A stretch of DNA of 64,000 nt from Nostoc sp. NIES-3756 (lineage in GTDB: Bacteria > Cyanobacteriota > Cyanobacteriia > Cyanobacteriales > Nostocaceae). Within the stretch, counting starts at the first letter, position 1. The number at the start of each line of letters is the position of its first letter. This document shows positions 1 through 8,501 of this stretch, piece by piece. Below the pieces are notes generated by a model that was given only the letters and a program-made list of their open reading frames with translations, was not told the origin of the DNA and made no database searches. A program made the position numbers and the translations under genes. The stretch is from positions 3,878,501-3,942,500 of the forward strand of contig NZ_AP017295.1 in assembly GCF_001548375.1 (NCBI RefSeq), written 5' to 3'.

Positions 1-9
1 ATACTCTCT

Positions 10-228
10 TTGTTTGGCGCACATATTAAAAAAATCAGGACGGCAAAAGGTTATAGCCAAGAACAACTTGCTGCTTTTGCTGGGTTGGATCGAACTTATA
101 TAAGTGGCATAGAAAGAGGGCAACGAAATATTAGCTTGATGAATTTGGTTAAATTAGCTAAAGCGTTAGAAGTTCCCGCCAAGCAACTTTTAGATTTTGA
201 TATGGAGGGGGACGATGGACAGCAATGA
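10..228 (+). CDS. XRE-family controller protein of a restriction-modification system (possibly 5'-partial)
   Basis: Small helix-turn-helix DNA-binding protein of the lambda-Cro/XRE type, about 72 residues, nearly all HTH: the recognition segment reads SQEQLAAFAGLDRTYISGIE, followed by the usual RGQRN turn. Proteins of this size in front of a restriction gene are typically C (controller) proteins that time endonuclease expression. The assigned start is a TTG at 10, but the frame is open to the left edge of the window, so the true start may lie upstream. The 3' end overlaps the next gene by 14 bp, which indicates translational coupling with the endonuclease. The HTH call is seen directly; the controller role is inferred from context. 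Confidence 0.8.
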   Translation: MFGAHIKKIRTAKGYSQEQLAAFAGLDRTYISGIERGQRNISLMNLVKLAKALEVPAKQLLDFDMEGDDGQQ

Positions 229-1264
229 AATCAATTTTTTAGAAGTAATTGCTGACAGCTATGGAATAGATAAAAACTCTGTAATCTTCAAGTACATTGA
301 ACGCAAAACAAGGGCTTCTGAAAGAGGAAGTAAGGCTAGACGTTCTTTAGGTAATTTATATGCGCTTTATGTGTTAGCTCAAGATTATATCAATGAAAAT
401 TTTGAGGGTTCAAGTTTCACAGAACTAATGCAACGAATGAAAGCAATGCCATTCGGTACAAAATTACAAAATCACCCTCTGGATAATCGTCTGAATGATG
501 AAGTCAAACGCCAATACAAAGTCAGTGACAATATGCTTCCTGTACAGCCTGCAAATCTTGGAGACGGGAGAAAAGCTAGGAAAATATCCGTCGATTTATT
601 GAGAGAATATAACATGAATCCTAGCTCTTGTGCTAGTTTCATTGTGGATGCCATAGATAGTTATATCACTATTATTGATAGTCATCAAACTGCCTATTTA
701 AACCAAATTGATGCTGCTTACACTGATTTAGAAATTGCTGAAGTAATTGCAGAGGCATTTGCATACAATTCAGATGCTAGACTATTTGAAATAGTTTCTT
801 TTGGATTGCTTTATTTACACTTTAATAAGACAAAAGTTTCTTTTTCTATAGATGGTAAAAGCTTTTCACAAAAGTTAACCCTGTATCGTACAGGGCGAAC
901 AAACGCAAATGATGGCGGAATCGATTTTGTTTTAAAACCATTGGGTAATTTCTTTCAAGTTACTGAAACATTAGACTTTAAAAAATACTTTCTAGATTTT
1001 GAGAAAATAAATCGTTTTCCCATGAGCTTTGTTATCAAAACTAATTTAACACAACAAGCAGTGAGGGATAAAATTAAAGAAGATGCAGTTCAACTATATA
1101 GTGTTGAACAGGTCGATGTATATATGAATTTGTTTGAGGAAATTTATACCTTAAATGAACTTAAGAATATTCTTGACCAAGTTAAAGAATCTCATGATTC
1201 AATTTCTAAATTGAAGGAAATTGTTGTTCAATGTTTTAAGCTGGAATATGGGTTATTAGATTAA
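215..1264 (+). CDS. Putative type II restriction endonuclease (AvaIII/ATGCAT-type by association)
   Basis: A 349-residue protein with no transmembrane segment or recognisable generic domain. I start it at the ATG at 215 because GGAGGGG lies just upstream at 204-210; a TTG at 197 in the same frame is less likely. It overlaps the upstream HTH gene by 14 bp and its last 9 bp overlap the convergent methyltransferase gene. Restriction endonucleases diverge fast and are usually recognised by exactly this arrangement: controller, then endonuclease, next to a cognate methylase. The neighbouring methylase resembles the YhdJ family, which modifies ATGCAT, so the endonuclease probably cuts ATGCAT (AvaIII/NsiI specificity). 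Function is inferred from context; I see no clear PD-(D/E)XK motif. Confidence 0.65.
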   Translation: MDSNEINFLEVIADSYGIDKNSVIFKYIERKTRASERGSKARRSLGNLYALYVLAQDYINENFEGSSFTELMQRMKAMPFGTKLQNHPLDNRLNDEVKRQYKVSDNMLPVQPANLGDGRKARKISVDLLREYNMNPSSCASFIVDAIDSYITIIDSHQTAYLNQIDAAYTDLEIAEVIAEAFAYNSDARLFEIVSFGLLYLHFNKTKVSFSIDGKSFSQKLTLYRTGRTNANDGGIDFVLKPLGNFFQVTETLDFKKYFLDFEKINRFPMSFVIKTNLTQQAVRDKIKEDAVQLYSVEQVDVYMNLFEEIYTLNELKNILDQVKESHDSISKLKEIVVQCFKLEYGLLD

Positions 1265-2158
1265 AGATATCTGCTTTGGTTGTTTATCTGTTATACATCT
1301 TACTTTTTTAGAGAGGTTTTTTGTTTTTCTTCTCTTCTCCTTCGCTAATTCTTCATAGGTGTACGGTGAAGGCAAATCTAGCCGTCGGATACCTATTTTT
1401 ACATATTCTTCATTTATCTCAATTCCCATAGACTTTCTTCCTAAACGCTTGGCTACTGCACATGTGGAAAAACTACCAGAAAATGGATCTAGTACCATGT
1501 CTCCAACATTTGAAGATGCTAAAACGATACGTTCCAAAAGGGCTTCTGGCTTTTGGGTTGGGTGATTTTCGTACTCATCCATTTTGAAGCGTACACGCGC
1601 AAAATTCCAAACATTACCCGGTACTTTTTTTGTGTTGTATGGCTGAGGAGGTTCTTTCCGATAATCAATTAACTGACGTACTGCACCAGTTTTCGCCTCA
1701 ACCATAATATCTTCAGCATTAAATGTATAGTTTCTGTCATGTTTTGTTAACATGAGTATCGGCTCGTACATCGAGCCAAAGTATCTTTTTGCCTGCATTC
1801 CTGAGCTATCATAAGCCCAGATTATTCTACTTTTAACGTAGAAATTATTACGGCATTTAATATCAAGATAAGGCATATTCTCTGTACTATTCATCAGGTA
1901 GAATGTACCATTAGGCTTGAGAATCCGGTGGCATTCATCAATCCATTGGTACGTCCAGTTAAGAAACTCTTCTTGCGACCATTTTTCTACCAAACCATCG
2001 AAATCTTTGCCTATATTGTAAGGCGGATCAGCAAAGATTAAGTCTATGGATTCTGATTCAAGGCATTTTAAATTTTCCAAAGCATCGCCATGAATAATAC
2101 TGTGAGAATTATCCTTATATATTTTGGTATATACTTTCACTTTTGAAACCACAATCAA
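1256..2158 (-). CDS. DNA adenine-N6 methyltransferase, YhdJ/M.AvaIII-like
   Basis: SAM-dependent N6-adenine DNA methyltransferase of the beta class. The catalytic motif IV DPPY (in IFADPPYNIGKDFDGL) precedes the SAM-binding motif I (LDPFSGSFSTCAVAKRLGR) near the C-terminus, which is the beta order. The body closely resembles E. coli YhdJ as I recall it, including the stretches MNSTENMP, YGSMYEPILM, PPQPYN, KVPGNVW and MDEYENHPTQKPEALL; YhdJ methylates ATGCAT. It is convergent with the endonuclease gene and overlaps its stop by 9 bp. The start is uncertain: TTG at 2158 or GTG at 2152 or 2140. It would protect host DNA from the adjacent endonuclease. Confidence 0.9.
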   Translation of the reverse strand: MIVVSKVKVYTKIYKDNSHSIIHGDALENLKCLESESIDLIFADPPYNIGKDFDGLVEKWSQEEFLNWTYQWIDECHRILKPNGTFYLMNSTENMPYLDIKCRNNFYVKSRIIWAYDSSGMQAKRYFGSMYEPILMLTKHDRNYTFNAEDIMVEAKTGAVRQLIDYRKEPPQPYNTKKVPGNVWNFARVRFKMDEYENHPTQKPEALLERIVLASSNVGDMVLDPFSGSFSTCAVAKRLGRKSMGIEINEEYVKIGIRRLDLPSPYTYEELAKEKRRKTKNLSKKVRCITDKQPKQISLI

Positions 2159-2293
2159 TGCCTTTAGATATTAGTATACAATGTGAATTAAAGTCTACAA
2201 TATTAACTTGAATATTTCAAGGTTTGATTGTCTAGTAAGTGTATATAAACATGTCAGAATTAAGAATTTTTCTGTATACTTAAAGATTAAATT

Positions 2294-4318
2294 TCACCAA
2301 CTCATCGGCCAGACTTTGATAATATTCTCAGCACTACCACCACTGGCGAGATTACGCCCATCTGGACTAATAGCTACAGAGTAAATGTATCCAGAATCGC
2401 GCTTTAGTGTGCGGATCATCTCGCCTGTCGTTGGATTCCATTGTTTAATTGTGTTGTCGTTACTTCCACTAACAATAGCTGGATGATTTCGCACATAGGC
2501 GACGGAGTTAACTTTGTCGGAATGTCCTTTTAGTGTGTGAATTGTCTCTCCGGTTGCTAGATTCCATAATCTAATTGTTTTGTCTTTACTACCACTGGCA
2601 AGCATTTTGCCATCTGGACTGAAGGCTACAGAAATCACTAAGTCAGAATGTCCTTTCAAAGTCCGAATTTCTTTACTGGTTGCCAAATTCCACACTTTGA
2701 TGGTTTTATCCCAACTACCACTCGCAAGAGTCTTGCCATCTGGACTAAAGGCAATGGTGGCAACTTCGCTACTATGTCCAGTTAAGGTACGAATTTCTTT
2801 TCCTGTTGTTAGGTTCCACAGTTTAATTGTCTTATCTAAACTGCCACTAGCAAGTGTCTTACCATCTGGACTAAAAGCAATACTGGCAACTCCCTGAGAA
2901 TGCCCTTGGAAGTGGCGGATTTGTTCTCCCGTTGTCAGATTCCACAATTTGATTGTTTTATCTGCGCCTGCACTAGCGAGAGTTTTACCATCTGGAGCGA
3001 TCGCAACAGCCCAAATCCACCCTGAATGCCCTTTGAGAGTATGAATTTTTTCTCTAGTTTTTAAATTCCATACTTTAATTGTCTTATCATCGCTGCCACT
3101 GGCAAGGAATTGTCCATCAGGGGAAAAGGCTACAGAATTAACATCGCTGGAATGTCCTTTGAGGGTGTAGGGTTGGGTAGAATCGGAAGATTTAGAGACA
3201 GGCTGCGGGAACGTGTATAAATACCTAATTCCTCCTAATGCCAACAATACGATAACTGTATTAATTAGCAGTTGTTGCTTGAACTTACCATTGAATAATT
3301 CTGTAGGCTGTTTTTGGGTTGTAGGTGCTGAGAGTAAAGTTGATGGTGTCCAAGCTCTTGGCAAGATGGCGGAGTTTGGTATTGTAGTTTTGGATTTTGC
3401 CAGTAGCGATCGCAAATCTATTAAGTCATGGATCACTTCATCAGCCGATTGATAACGCTTTTGAGTGTCCGTTTCTAACAGCTTATTCAAAATTTTCACT
3501 AAACTTTCACTAGCGTTCTTATCTGAACCTGAAGTCTGCCAATATTGCGGCCAAGTATCAATCCAACCGTAACCCTGCTTAATCCAGAGTTTGGAAGGAC
3601 TAATTCCCGTCAGCAGATGAAAGCAAGTTGCACCTAAACTAAATAAATCACTGGCTGGGTAAGCTTTACCAAACTGCATCTGTTCAATTGGAGTGTAACC
3701 TAGTGAACCGATGGTAGTTCCCAATTGAGTCTGCATTGTCGCTGTTAGCTGCTTGGCCGCGCCAAAATCAATTAGTACTAATTTGCCATCGCTGTGGCGG
3801 CGAATAATATTCTGTGGCTTAATATCTCGATGAATTACTCCACGCTCATGGATATATTTCAATACAGGCAGTAAATCTGAGAGAAATTCTACAATTTTAC
3901 TTTCGTTGTAAACTACCCCTTGGCGTAATTCTTGTAAGATATTGTCTCCATTAATAAACTGCTGTACTAAAAACAGATAATTATTTTCCTCAAAATAAGC
4001 GAGTAACGCAGGAATCTGGTCATGTTCACCTAAATATTGCAATCGTTGAGCTTCTTTTTTGAATAACTCAACAGCTTTGTTCATGGCTGAAGTCTCTTGA
4101 ACTTTAGGCGCAAATTGTTTAACAACACATAATTCATTAAGTTTATCTATATCTTCTGATAGATATGTCCTACTAAATCCACCCTCATCTGATAGCACCT
4201 TGATAATACGATAATGCCCCCGTAATAATGGTATCAATGGTGTATTGCAACATTGGCAATACGTTTTGCCATCAGGGTTTTGAGGCATTGAGCAATCAGG
4301 ATTCAAACAGCAAAGCAT
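2294..4318 (-). CDS. Eukaryotic-type Ser/Thr protein kinase with C-terminal WD40 propeller
   Basis: 674 residues. An N-terminal four-cysteine zinc-ribbon-like segment (C3, C4, C9, C21, C23, C24) precedes a kinase domain (about 34-310) with an active-looking core: lysine 67 in CVVKQF, the catalytic loop HRDIKPQN (D165, N170) and the metal-binding DFG (D184). A single membrane segment at about 350-370 links it to seven WD40 repeats (about 383-674), each with the SPDGKTLASGS and WN signature. This architecture is common in filamentous cyanobacteria. The WD40 propeller, predicted on the far side of the membrane segment from the kinase, probably binds protein partners or ligands and controls the cytoplasmic kinase. 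No phosphatase or obvious substrate gene is adjacent. Confidence 0.93.
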   Translation of the reverse strand: MLCCLNPDCSMPQNPDGKTYCQCCNTPLIPLLRGHYRIIKVLSDEGGFSRTYLSEDIDKLNELCVVKQFAPKVQETSAMNKAVELFKKEAQRLQYLGEHDQIPALLAYFEENNYLFLVQQFINGDNILQELRQGVVYNESKIVEFLSDLLPVLKYIHERGVIHRDIKPQNIIRRHSDGKLVLIDFGAAKQLTATMQTQLGTTIGSLGYTPIEQMQFGKAYPASDLFSLGATCFHLLTGISPSKLWIKQGYGWIDTWPQYWQTSGSDKNASESLVKILNKLLETDTQKRYQSADEVIHDLIDLRSLLAKSKTTIPNSAILPRAWTPSTLLSAPTTQKQPTELFNGKFKQQLLINTVIVLLALGGIRYLYTFPQPVSKSSDSTQPYTLKGHSSDVNSVAFSPDGQFLASGSDDKTIKVWNLKTREKIHTLKGHSGWIWAVAIAPDGKTLASAGADKTIKLWNLTTGEQIRHFQGHSQGVASIAFSPDGKTLASGSLDKTIKLWNLTTGKEIRTLTGHSSEVATIAFSPDGKTLASGSWDKTIKVWNLATSKEIRTLKGHSDLVISVAFSPDGKMLASGSKDKTIRLWNLATGETIHTLKGHSDKVNSVAYVRNHPAIVSGSNDNTIKQWNPTTGEMIRTLKRDSGYIYSVAISPDGRNLASGGSAENIIKVWPMSW

Positions 4319-4701
4319 ACTGAGAATCCATGTAGAATTTGAGTATATATTAATTTAAAAGTAAGATTTTTGCTATCAATTTGCCGCATTTTGTTCAATT
4401 TGAAAAGTTGTATATGGGTAGCTAAAAGATTTAAAATGTAAAAACTAATTTGTTTTTAAGCAAATATTTAACATCCTGTCTGCTTAATACTAACTACTGT
4501 ATGTGCTTTATTAGGCATATTAAAATCAATGACATAAAAAATCTACTATCTTATGTATATAAAATTCATATTGGAGTGTTACTTTAGAGCAACTAATTTG
4601 AACAAATAAAATGATTTTCCTCCTTTATCATTAAAAATAAATAAATTTATCTATCTAAAGATATAAAATTTTTCAAAAGTAGCAGGGTTGAGGAGTAATT
4701 T
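4319..4701. other. AT-rich intergenic region between divergent genes
   Basis: 383 bp of strongly AT-rich DNA between the divergently transcribed kinase and PPC-protein genes. It must contain both promoters. I see no coding potential, repeat or strong hairpin. Confidence 0.6.
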
Positions 4702-6054
4702 ATGACAAAACAAAAGAACAAAAACTATTGGTTTAGATTGAATTTTGCTCTGATTGTTTCCATTAGTGGTGGTTTATTAGTGGCAAACTACACACCTATA
4801 TTGGCTCTAGGTATTGCTAATCACCCTAAGAAACTGATAATTGCCAAAACACCAGACGAGAGACAACCAGAAGCAGTACAGCAAGCGATCGAGCAAATCC
4901 CAACTTCTGCACCGCCAACCACTCCCCAATCACAACCTAAACAATCAATTGATTCACCAATCCCTGTTCGGGAATCTTCCAACTCAACAGAGTCTAATCC
5001 AACGCCTCAGCCGAGAGAAACTAACCCAACACCTAGACAATCAACACCTGTCAATTCCAACCCAACGCCTCAGCCGAGAGAAACTAACCCCGCACCTAGA
5101 CAGTCAACACCTGTCAATTCCAATCCAACACCTCAACCAAGAGAAACTAACCCTGCACCTAGACAGTCAACACCTGTAAATTCCAACCCAACACCTCAAC
5201 CAAGAGAAACTAACCCTGCACCCAGACAATCAACACCCCCAACACCTCAACCTAGACAAAATAACTCTACTTCACCACAACGAAATCGTAGAGCAGTGAC
5301 AAACTCAGGTAGAGGTCGCAATTCAACTTCTAAAATTTCTCCAATTTCCTTGGTTAACCCTCCTTTTAGGCAGATTAATTTTGTTGATATTGCTTTTGGT
5401 GTACTGGCTAGAGGTGATTTTCAGTCCCAAGGTCGATATTTTCACTTCTATAAATTTGAGGGACGCGAAAACCAACTAATTCAAATCAGGCTGGGTGGTA
5501 GCGCTGATTCACGCCGTTCAGGTAACTTAAATCTCAATCCCTATATGTTTCTGCTCGATCCTGATAATAAAGTGATTTTAAAAAGGGGTGGGGTTGGTAC
5601 GAATAGTAACATTAAGGATGCCTTTGTCTTTGTTCGATTACCTGTCAAAGGCACTTATACAGTTGCAGTAACCAGCCGTAATCCTGGAGATACAGGTCGC
5701 TATAGTCTGGCTCTCAGAAATGACAGAGCAAGCTATATTTTAGATGAGTCTGCCGAACTGAACGCTCAAAGATCCGTTATTAAACAAAATCGCAGTCCTT
5801 ACAATGTGTCTCAGTTTCAAGGTAAAAAGAATCAGCTTGTAAGCATTCGTGTAGATAGTATCAATGAAGAATTTTCTCCTTATATAATCTTGCTTAATTC
5901 TCAAGGAAAGACCATCGCTGCTGACAATGACAAAGATGGAATTTATAGTGCTTTGATTGACAGAGCTAGGTTACCTGAGGATGATACATACTACATAGTA
6001 GTTACCTCAAATCGTCCTATCAATCGCGGTACATACCGAGTGACTCTTTTCTAA
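4702..6054 (+). CDS. Secreted proline-rich protein with two PPC-type domains
   Basis: 450 residues. The N-terminus has a basic start and hydrophobic stretch (about 11-35) typical of an export signal or anchor. Residues 80-205 are low-complexity, Pro/Thr/Asn-rich, with four near-identical 21-residue repeats (NPTPQPRETNPAPRQSTPVNS) that probably form an extended cell-wall-spanning linker. The C-terminal half holds two beta-rich domains of the bacterial pre-peptidase C-terminal (PPC) type (about 220-335 and 350-450), each ending in the GxYxxxL strand (DTGRYSLAL and NRGTYRVTLF). No catalytic domain is present. PPC domains are usually attached to secreted proteases; here they stand alone, so a surface binding or structural role is likely. 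GAGGAG-like sequence lies just upstream of the ATG. Confidence 0.75.
   Translation: MTKQKNKNYWFRLNFALIVSISGGLLVANYTPILALGIANHPKKLIIAKTPDERQPEAVQQAIEQIPTSAPPTTPQSQPKQSIDSPIPVRESSNSTESNPTPQPRETNPTPRQSTPVNSNPTPQPRETNPAPRQSTPVNSNPTPQPRETNPAPRQSTPVNSNPTPQPRETNPAPRQSTPPTPQPRQNNSTSPQRNRRAVTNSGRGRNSTSKISPISLVNPPFRQINFVDIAFGVLARGDFQSQGRYFHFYKFEGRENQLIQIRLGGSADSRRSGNLNLNPYMFLLDPDNKVILKRGGVGTNSNIKDAFVFVRLPVKGTYTVAVTSRNPGDTGRYSLALRNDRASYILDESAELNAQRSVIKQNRSPYNVSQFQGKKNQLVSIRVDSINEEFSPYIILLNSQGKTIAADNDKDGIYSALIDRARLPEDDTYYIVVTSNRPINRGTYRVTLF
4996..5239 (+). repeat. In-frame 63-bp tandem repeat, about four copies
   Basis: Units begin at 4996, 5059, 5122 and 5185, with only scattered silent or conservative differences; the last is slightly shortened. 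They encode the proline-rich linker of the surrounding gene. Such repeats expand and contract by slippage or recombination, so linker length may vary between strains. Confidence 0.95.
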
Positions 6055-6261
6055 GAAAATCAAAAATTTTGGCAAGGGTGTAGCAAAACTTTACATTACA
6101 TCCTTCCACAGACAATAGTCTCTTTGCGTAAGTTCTAGCAATGAAAAACTATTTGAAGGAAATACCTAATTTGATTAGGATTTTAATTAACGATTGAAAA
6201 CTGGGAAAACTATTTTCCTAAAAATAATACTTTTAATCACAAAAATTTGTATGGGAAGTGA

Positions 6262-6525
6262 GTGATGGTAAATGCTAATCAAAACGACAAAAATAACTTT
6301 CTTTATCCTCGTAGTCGCTATTACGGCAAGACGAAGGTAGAAAACTTAATATTTAATGCTAATTTGCAAGAATTTTCTCACAAAGTCGGCTACATTACAG
6401 CTTTAGAAACCTCAGGTAAGCTTTCTTCTGATGAAGCTTATGAACAAATTAAGACTCTGTGGAAACAATTGAAACGTAGTAAAAAAGAATTGTTGGTCAG
6501 TCAGGAGCCACCAATATTGCCGTGA
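6262..6525 (+). CDS. Small conserved cyanobacterial protein, DUF7219-like
   Basis: 87 residues, soluble, mostly helical. The stretches FLYPRSRYYG and NLIFNANLQEFSHKVGYI followed by EAYEQIKTLWKQLKRSKK match, from memory, a small protein family widespread in cyanobacteria (DUF7219 in current nomenclature, to be verified). No catalytic motif or membrane segment is visible. It stands alone between the PPC protein and a repeat-filled spacer. The start codon may be the GTG at 6265 (second codon) rather than the ATG at 6262. Function unknown. Confidence 0.7.
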   Translation: MMVNANQNDKNNFLYPRSRYYGKTKVENLIFNANLQEFSHKVGYITALETSGKLSSDEAYEQIKTLWKQLKRSKKELLVSQEPPILP

Positions 6526-6544
6526 GGGAGATGTGGTTTGGCTA

Positions 6545-6576
6545 CGCGGTAGTTTCGACTTCGCTCAACTACCGCG
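6545..6576. repeat. Dispersed palindromic repeat, strong hairpin
   Basis: Perfect 10-bp arms (CGCGGTAGTT / AACTACCGCG at 6545-6554 and 6567-6576) around a 12-nt loop. Hairpin repeats of this style, often containing TTCGACTTCGCTCA-like loops, are scattered through Nostoc genomes. It lies 20 bp after the stop of the 87-residue protein and could also act as a terminator, although no T-run follows. Confidence 0.75.
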
Positions 6577-6615
6577 CAGTCGATATTCACCAACCGGAAA
6601 ACAAGGAAAATTGCT

Positions 6616-6691
6616 ATGGACTGTGGACTATTGACTATTGACTGTGGACTATTGACTATTGACCAATGACCAATGACCAATGACCAAGGAC
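6616..6691 (+). repeat. Heptameric short tandem repeat (STRR)
   Basis: Runs of 7-bp units of the forms TGGACTA, TTGACTA and CCAATGA, switching motif along the array. Such STRRs are characteristic of heterocyst-forming cyanobacteria. It is non-coding and just upstream of the DUF1995 gene. Confidence 0.9.
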
Positions 6692-6731
6692 TAATATTAA
6701 TAGGAGTGAATGCTTGAGAGAGACGTAAATT

Positions 6732-7469
6732 ATGCCTGAACTTCCCAACAGTCTGGAAGACGCGATCGCCCAATCCCGTGAAGCCACCAAAGCCGCTTTA
6801 GCAGATGGTTATACCCGCATCCAAGTAGATTTTTTGTTTCCTGAACTCAAGTTTATGCCTGTGGCGGAACAATTTCTGCCTTTGTTGACAGAATACGGAT
6901 CTGGCTTGAAGGTTTTCTTTGCTGATGCTGGTGCGTCCGCTTTAGCGCGTCGTGATTGGGCGGATGCAGCTTTTCAAATTTTGGATATTGGTACAGGAAG
7001 GGTTGCTTCTATTCAATCGAAAATTCAACCCGAAGATGAGATTTTCCTGTTTATCTCTCCCACGGCTGTGGAAGTACCCCAATTAGAAAAAATTTGTGAA
7101 ACAATAGGCGATCGCCCCGCCATTTTCTTAACCCCCCGCCTAGAAGATGCTGGCGCTGTGGGTATCGGTTATGCAGCCAGACAAACCCGCCAGCGTTTCC
7201 TTAGTACAATTGAGTCTAGCTATTATTTACGTCCCGTTGATGAGGAAACAGCTGTCTTTCGTGCTTACCCTGGACAATGGGAAATTTGGGTAGAAAACGA
7301 AGATGGATGGACAAAAATTGCTGAATTACCTAAGAAACCATCAGGTGATGAAATAGATTTAATCCTGATGAAAGGACAACCACAAACACCAGGGACAGAT
7401 GGTGCGCCTGTGAAAAAGCCCAGTGTCTTCAAGAGTTTGCAACGTTTTATTAAGGCGTTAAGTAGTTAA
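6732..7469 (+). CDS. DUF1995 family protein (LPA3-like)
   Basis: 245 residues, soluble. The N-terminus (LPNSLEDAIAQSREATKAAL, then YTRIQVDFLFPEL) is the recognisable start of the DUF1995 family, shared by cyanobacteria and chloroplasts. The plant member LPA3 helps photosystem II assembly, so a photosynthesis-related role is plausible but not shown by the sequence. The gene ends in a low-complexity tail (KGQPQTPGTDGAPVKKPSVF). It is followed by a bidirectional hairpin terminator shared with the convergent TetR gene. Confidence 0.85.
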   Translation: MPELPNSLEDAIAQSREATKAALADGYTRIQVDFLFPELKFMPVAEQFLPLLTEYGSGLKVFFADAGASALARRDWADAAFQILDIGTGRVASIQSKIQPEDEIFLFISPTAVEVPQLEKICETIGDRPAIFLTPRLEDAGAVGIGYAARQTRQRFLSTIESSYYLRPVDEETAVFRAYPGQWEIWVENEDGWTKIAELPKKPSGDEIDLILMKGQPQTPGTDGAPVKKPSVFKSLQRFIKALSS

Positions 7470-7492
7470 GTTGGTAATTGGTAATAGGTGAT

Positions 7493-7532
7493 TGGTAATT
7501 GGTAATTGAGAAGAAACTATTACCAATTACCA
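7493..7532. terminator. Bidirectional terminator between DUF1995 and TetR genes
   Basis: Perfect 14-bp inverted repeat (TGGTAATTGGTAAT at 7493-7506, complement at 7519-7532) with a 12-nt loop, placed exactly between two convergent genes. The stem is A+T rich and made of the dispersed TGGTAATTGG repeat, so it may be a repeat recruited as a terminator. Confidence 0.7.
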
Positions 7533-7536
7533 GCAC

Positions 7537-8184
7537 TTATGAAGATTTTTTCACACCAGCCAAAATAAAAGCGATCGCTTCTTCTATGTGTTCCTCAATC
7601 AGTTCTGGACTCAATCGGTCAATATTGGGTGTAAGATGTTTCCAGTTTTCATGGACTGTAAAGTAAAACAGACAAACACTCAAGATATGTGTCAGTGCTA
7701 AGAATAGTTTTAAAGGACGAAAGTATCCTTCTTCTATCCCTCTTTCTAAAGTTTTTAGCAAATGTTCGTGCAGGTTCAAAACATTGCATTCTTTAAAATA
7801 GATTCCCTGATTTTGACTTGCTTCCTGAAACCACAACATTTGACGCTGCGGATTTTTGGCTTCATTGGCGATCGCAATCCGAATTATCTGCTTGAGTGCT
7901 GCATCGGGTGGCAAATCATCAAAGTTGACTTGTCCAAGAGTCGCCTGTACTTCATCAACTGGACGTTGTAATACTGCCTTGTACAAGCTTTCCTTATTCT
8001 CGAAATAGTAGTGAAGCGTTGCCGTTGTTACTTTAGCACGAGTGGCGATCGCACCCATCCGCGCCCCATTTAACCCATGTCGGGAAAATTCTTGTTCTGC
8101 TGCATCTAAAATTTGCTGCTGTGTCACTTCAGCATCTCGAAATGGACGGACTGATTTAGCAACTCGTTTTCCTGTTCGAGCCAC
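7537..8184 (-). CDS. TetR/AcrR family transcriptional regulator
   Basis: About 215 residues. An N-terminal TetR DNA-binding domain (TQQQILDAAEQEFSRHGLNG, then MGAIATRAKVTTATLHYYFE) is followed by a helical ligand-binding/dimerisation domain. I prefer the GTG at 8184 because AAAGG lies a few bases upstream and family members begin close to the ARTGKRVAKSVRPFRDAE segment. The frame continues upstream to a TTG at 8259, but that extension overlaps what looks like a gene remnant on the other strand. TetR proteins are usually repressors of a neighbouring gene; here the divergent partner appears to have been lost. Confidence 0.88.
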   Translation of the reverse strand: MARTGKRVAKSVRPFRDAEVTQQQILDAAEQEFSRHGLNGARMGAIATRAKVTTATLHYYFENKESLYKAVLQRPVDEVQATLGQVNFDDLPPDAALKQIIRIAIANEAKNPQRQMLWFQEASQNQGIYFKECNVLNLHEHLLKTLERGIEEGYFRPLKLFLALTHILSVCLFYFTVHENWKHLTPNIDRLSPELIEEHIEEAIAFILAGVKKSS

Positions 8185-8235
8185 AACACCTTTATTTATA
8201 GTTTTGCACACCTCATCAAAGGTAATCTGTTGAAG

Positions 8236-8373
8236 TTGATTGATATAGTTGTGCAGCAAGACGCAGATATTTTAGAAAAGATTTACGCTAATACGCCGCA
8301 GAAAATCAAGTTGAATAATGAAGTGGGAATGGACTGGGTGCGCCGCAACTTTGAGAGTTTTCCTAATTTATAG
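8236..8373 (+). pseudogene. C-terminal remnant of an unidentified protein-coding gene
   Basis: An open stretch ending at a TAG at 8371-8373 translates to a well-composed peptide with the segments ILEKIYANTPQKIKLNNEV and GMDWVRRNFESFP, but no start signal. It looks like the last 45 residues of a longer protein, perhaps a Rieske-type ring-hydroxylating oxygenase, although that family guess is weak. Because it is divergent from the TetR gene, it may be what is left of the regulator's original target. Confidence 0.45.
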
Positions 8374-8415
8374 GCAAAAACCGTATGACCGGTAATGTTC
8401 TAGACTTAAAATTAT

Positions 8416-8451
8416 AAAACCTCTATAGCCCTGAGAAGTCATAGAGGTTTT
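8416..8451. terminator. Hairpin terminator, 11-bp perfect stem
   Basis: AAAACCTCTAT at 8416-8426 pairs with ATAGAGGTTTT at 8441-8451 across a 14-nt loop. A U-rich tract follows when read leftwards, so it can terminate the PEP-CTERM gene on the minus strand. The A/T-flanked stem can also work rightwards for the remnant at 8236-8373. Confidence 0.75.
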
Positions 8452-8467
8452 ACAAGGTTAATCAGAA

Positions 8468-8501
8468 TAAACGCTTAATAAAAGCCCTTATTAAGCGTTT
8501 A
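8468..8501 (-). terminator. Hairpin spanning the stop codon of the PEP-CTERM gene
   Basis: TAAACGCTTAATA (8468-8480) and its exact complement (8489-8501) form a 13-bp stem with an 8-nt loop. The right arm contains the TAA stop of the PEP-CTERM gene, so the last three sense codons and the stop lie inside the stem. It may be a terminator or an mRNA 3'-end stabiliser working with the second hairpin 17 bp downstream. Confidence 0.6.

Noticed and set aside
6501..6773. 90-codon minus-strand frame across the STRR
   Set aside because: It is translated heptamer repeat (VNSPQSIVNSPQSI), not a protein.
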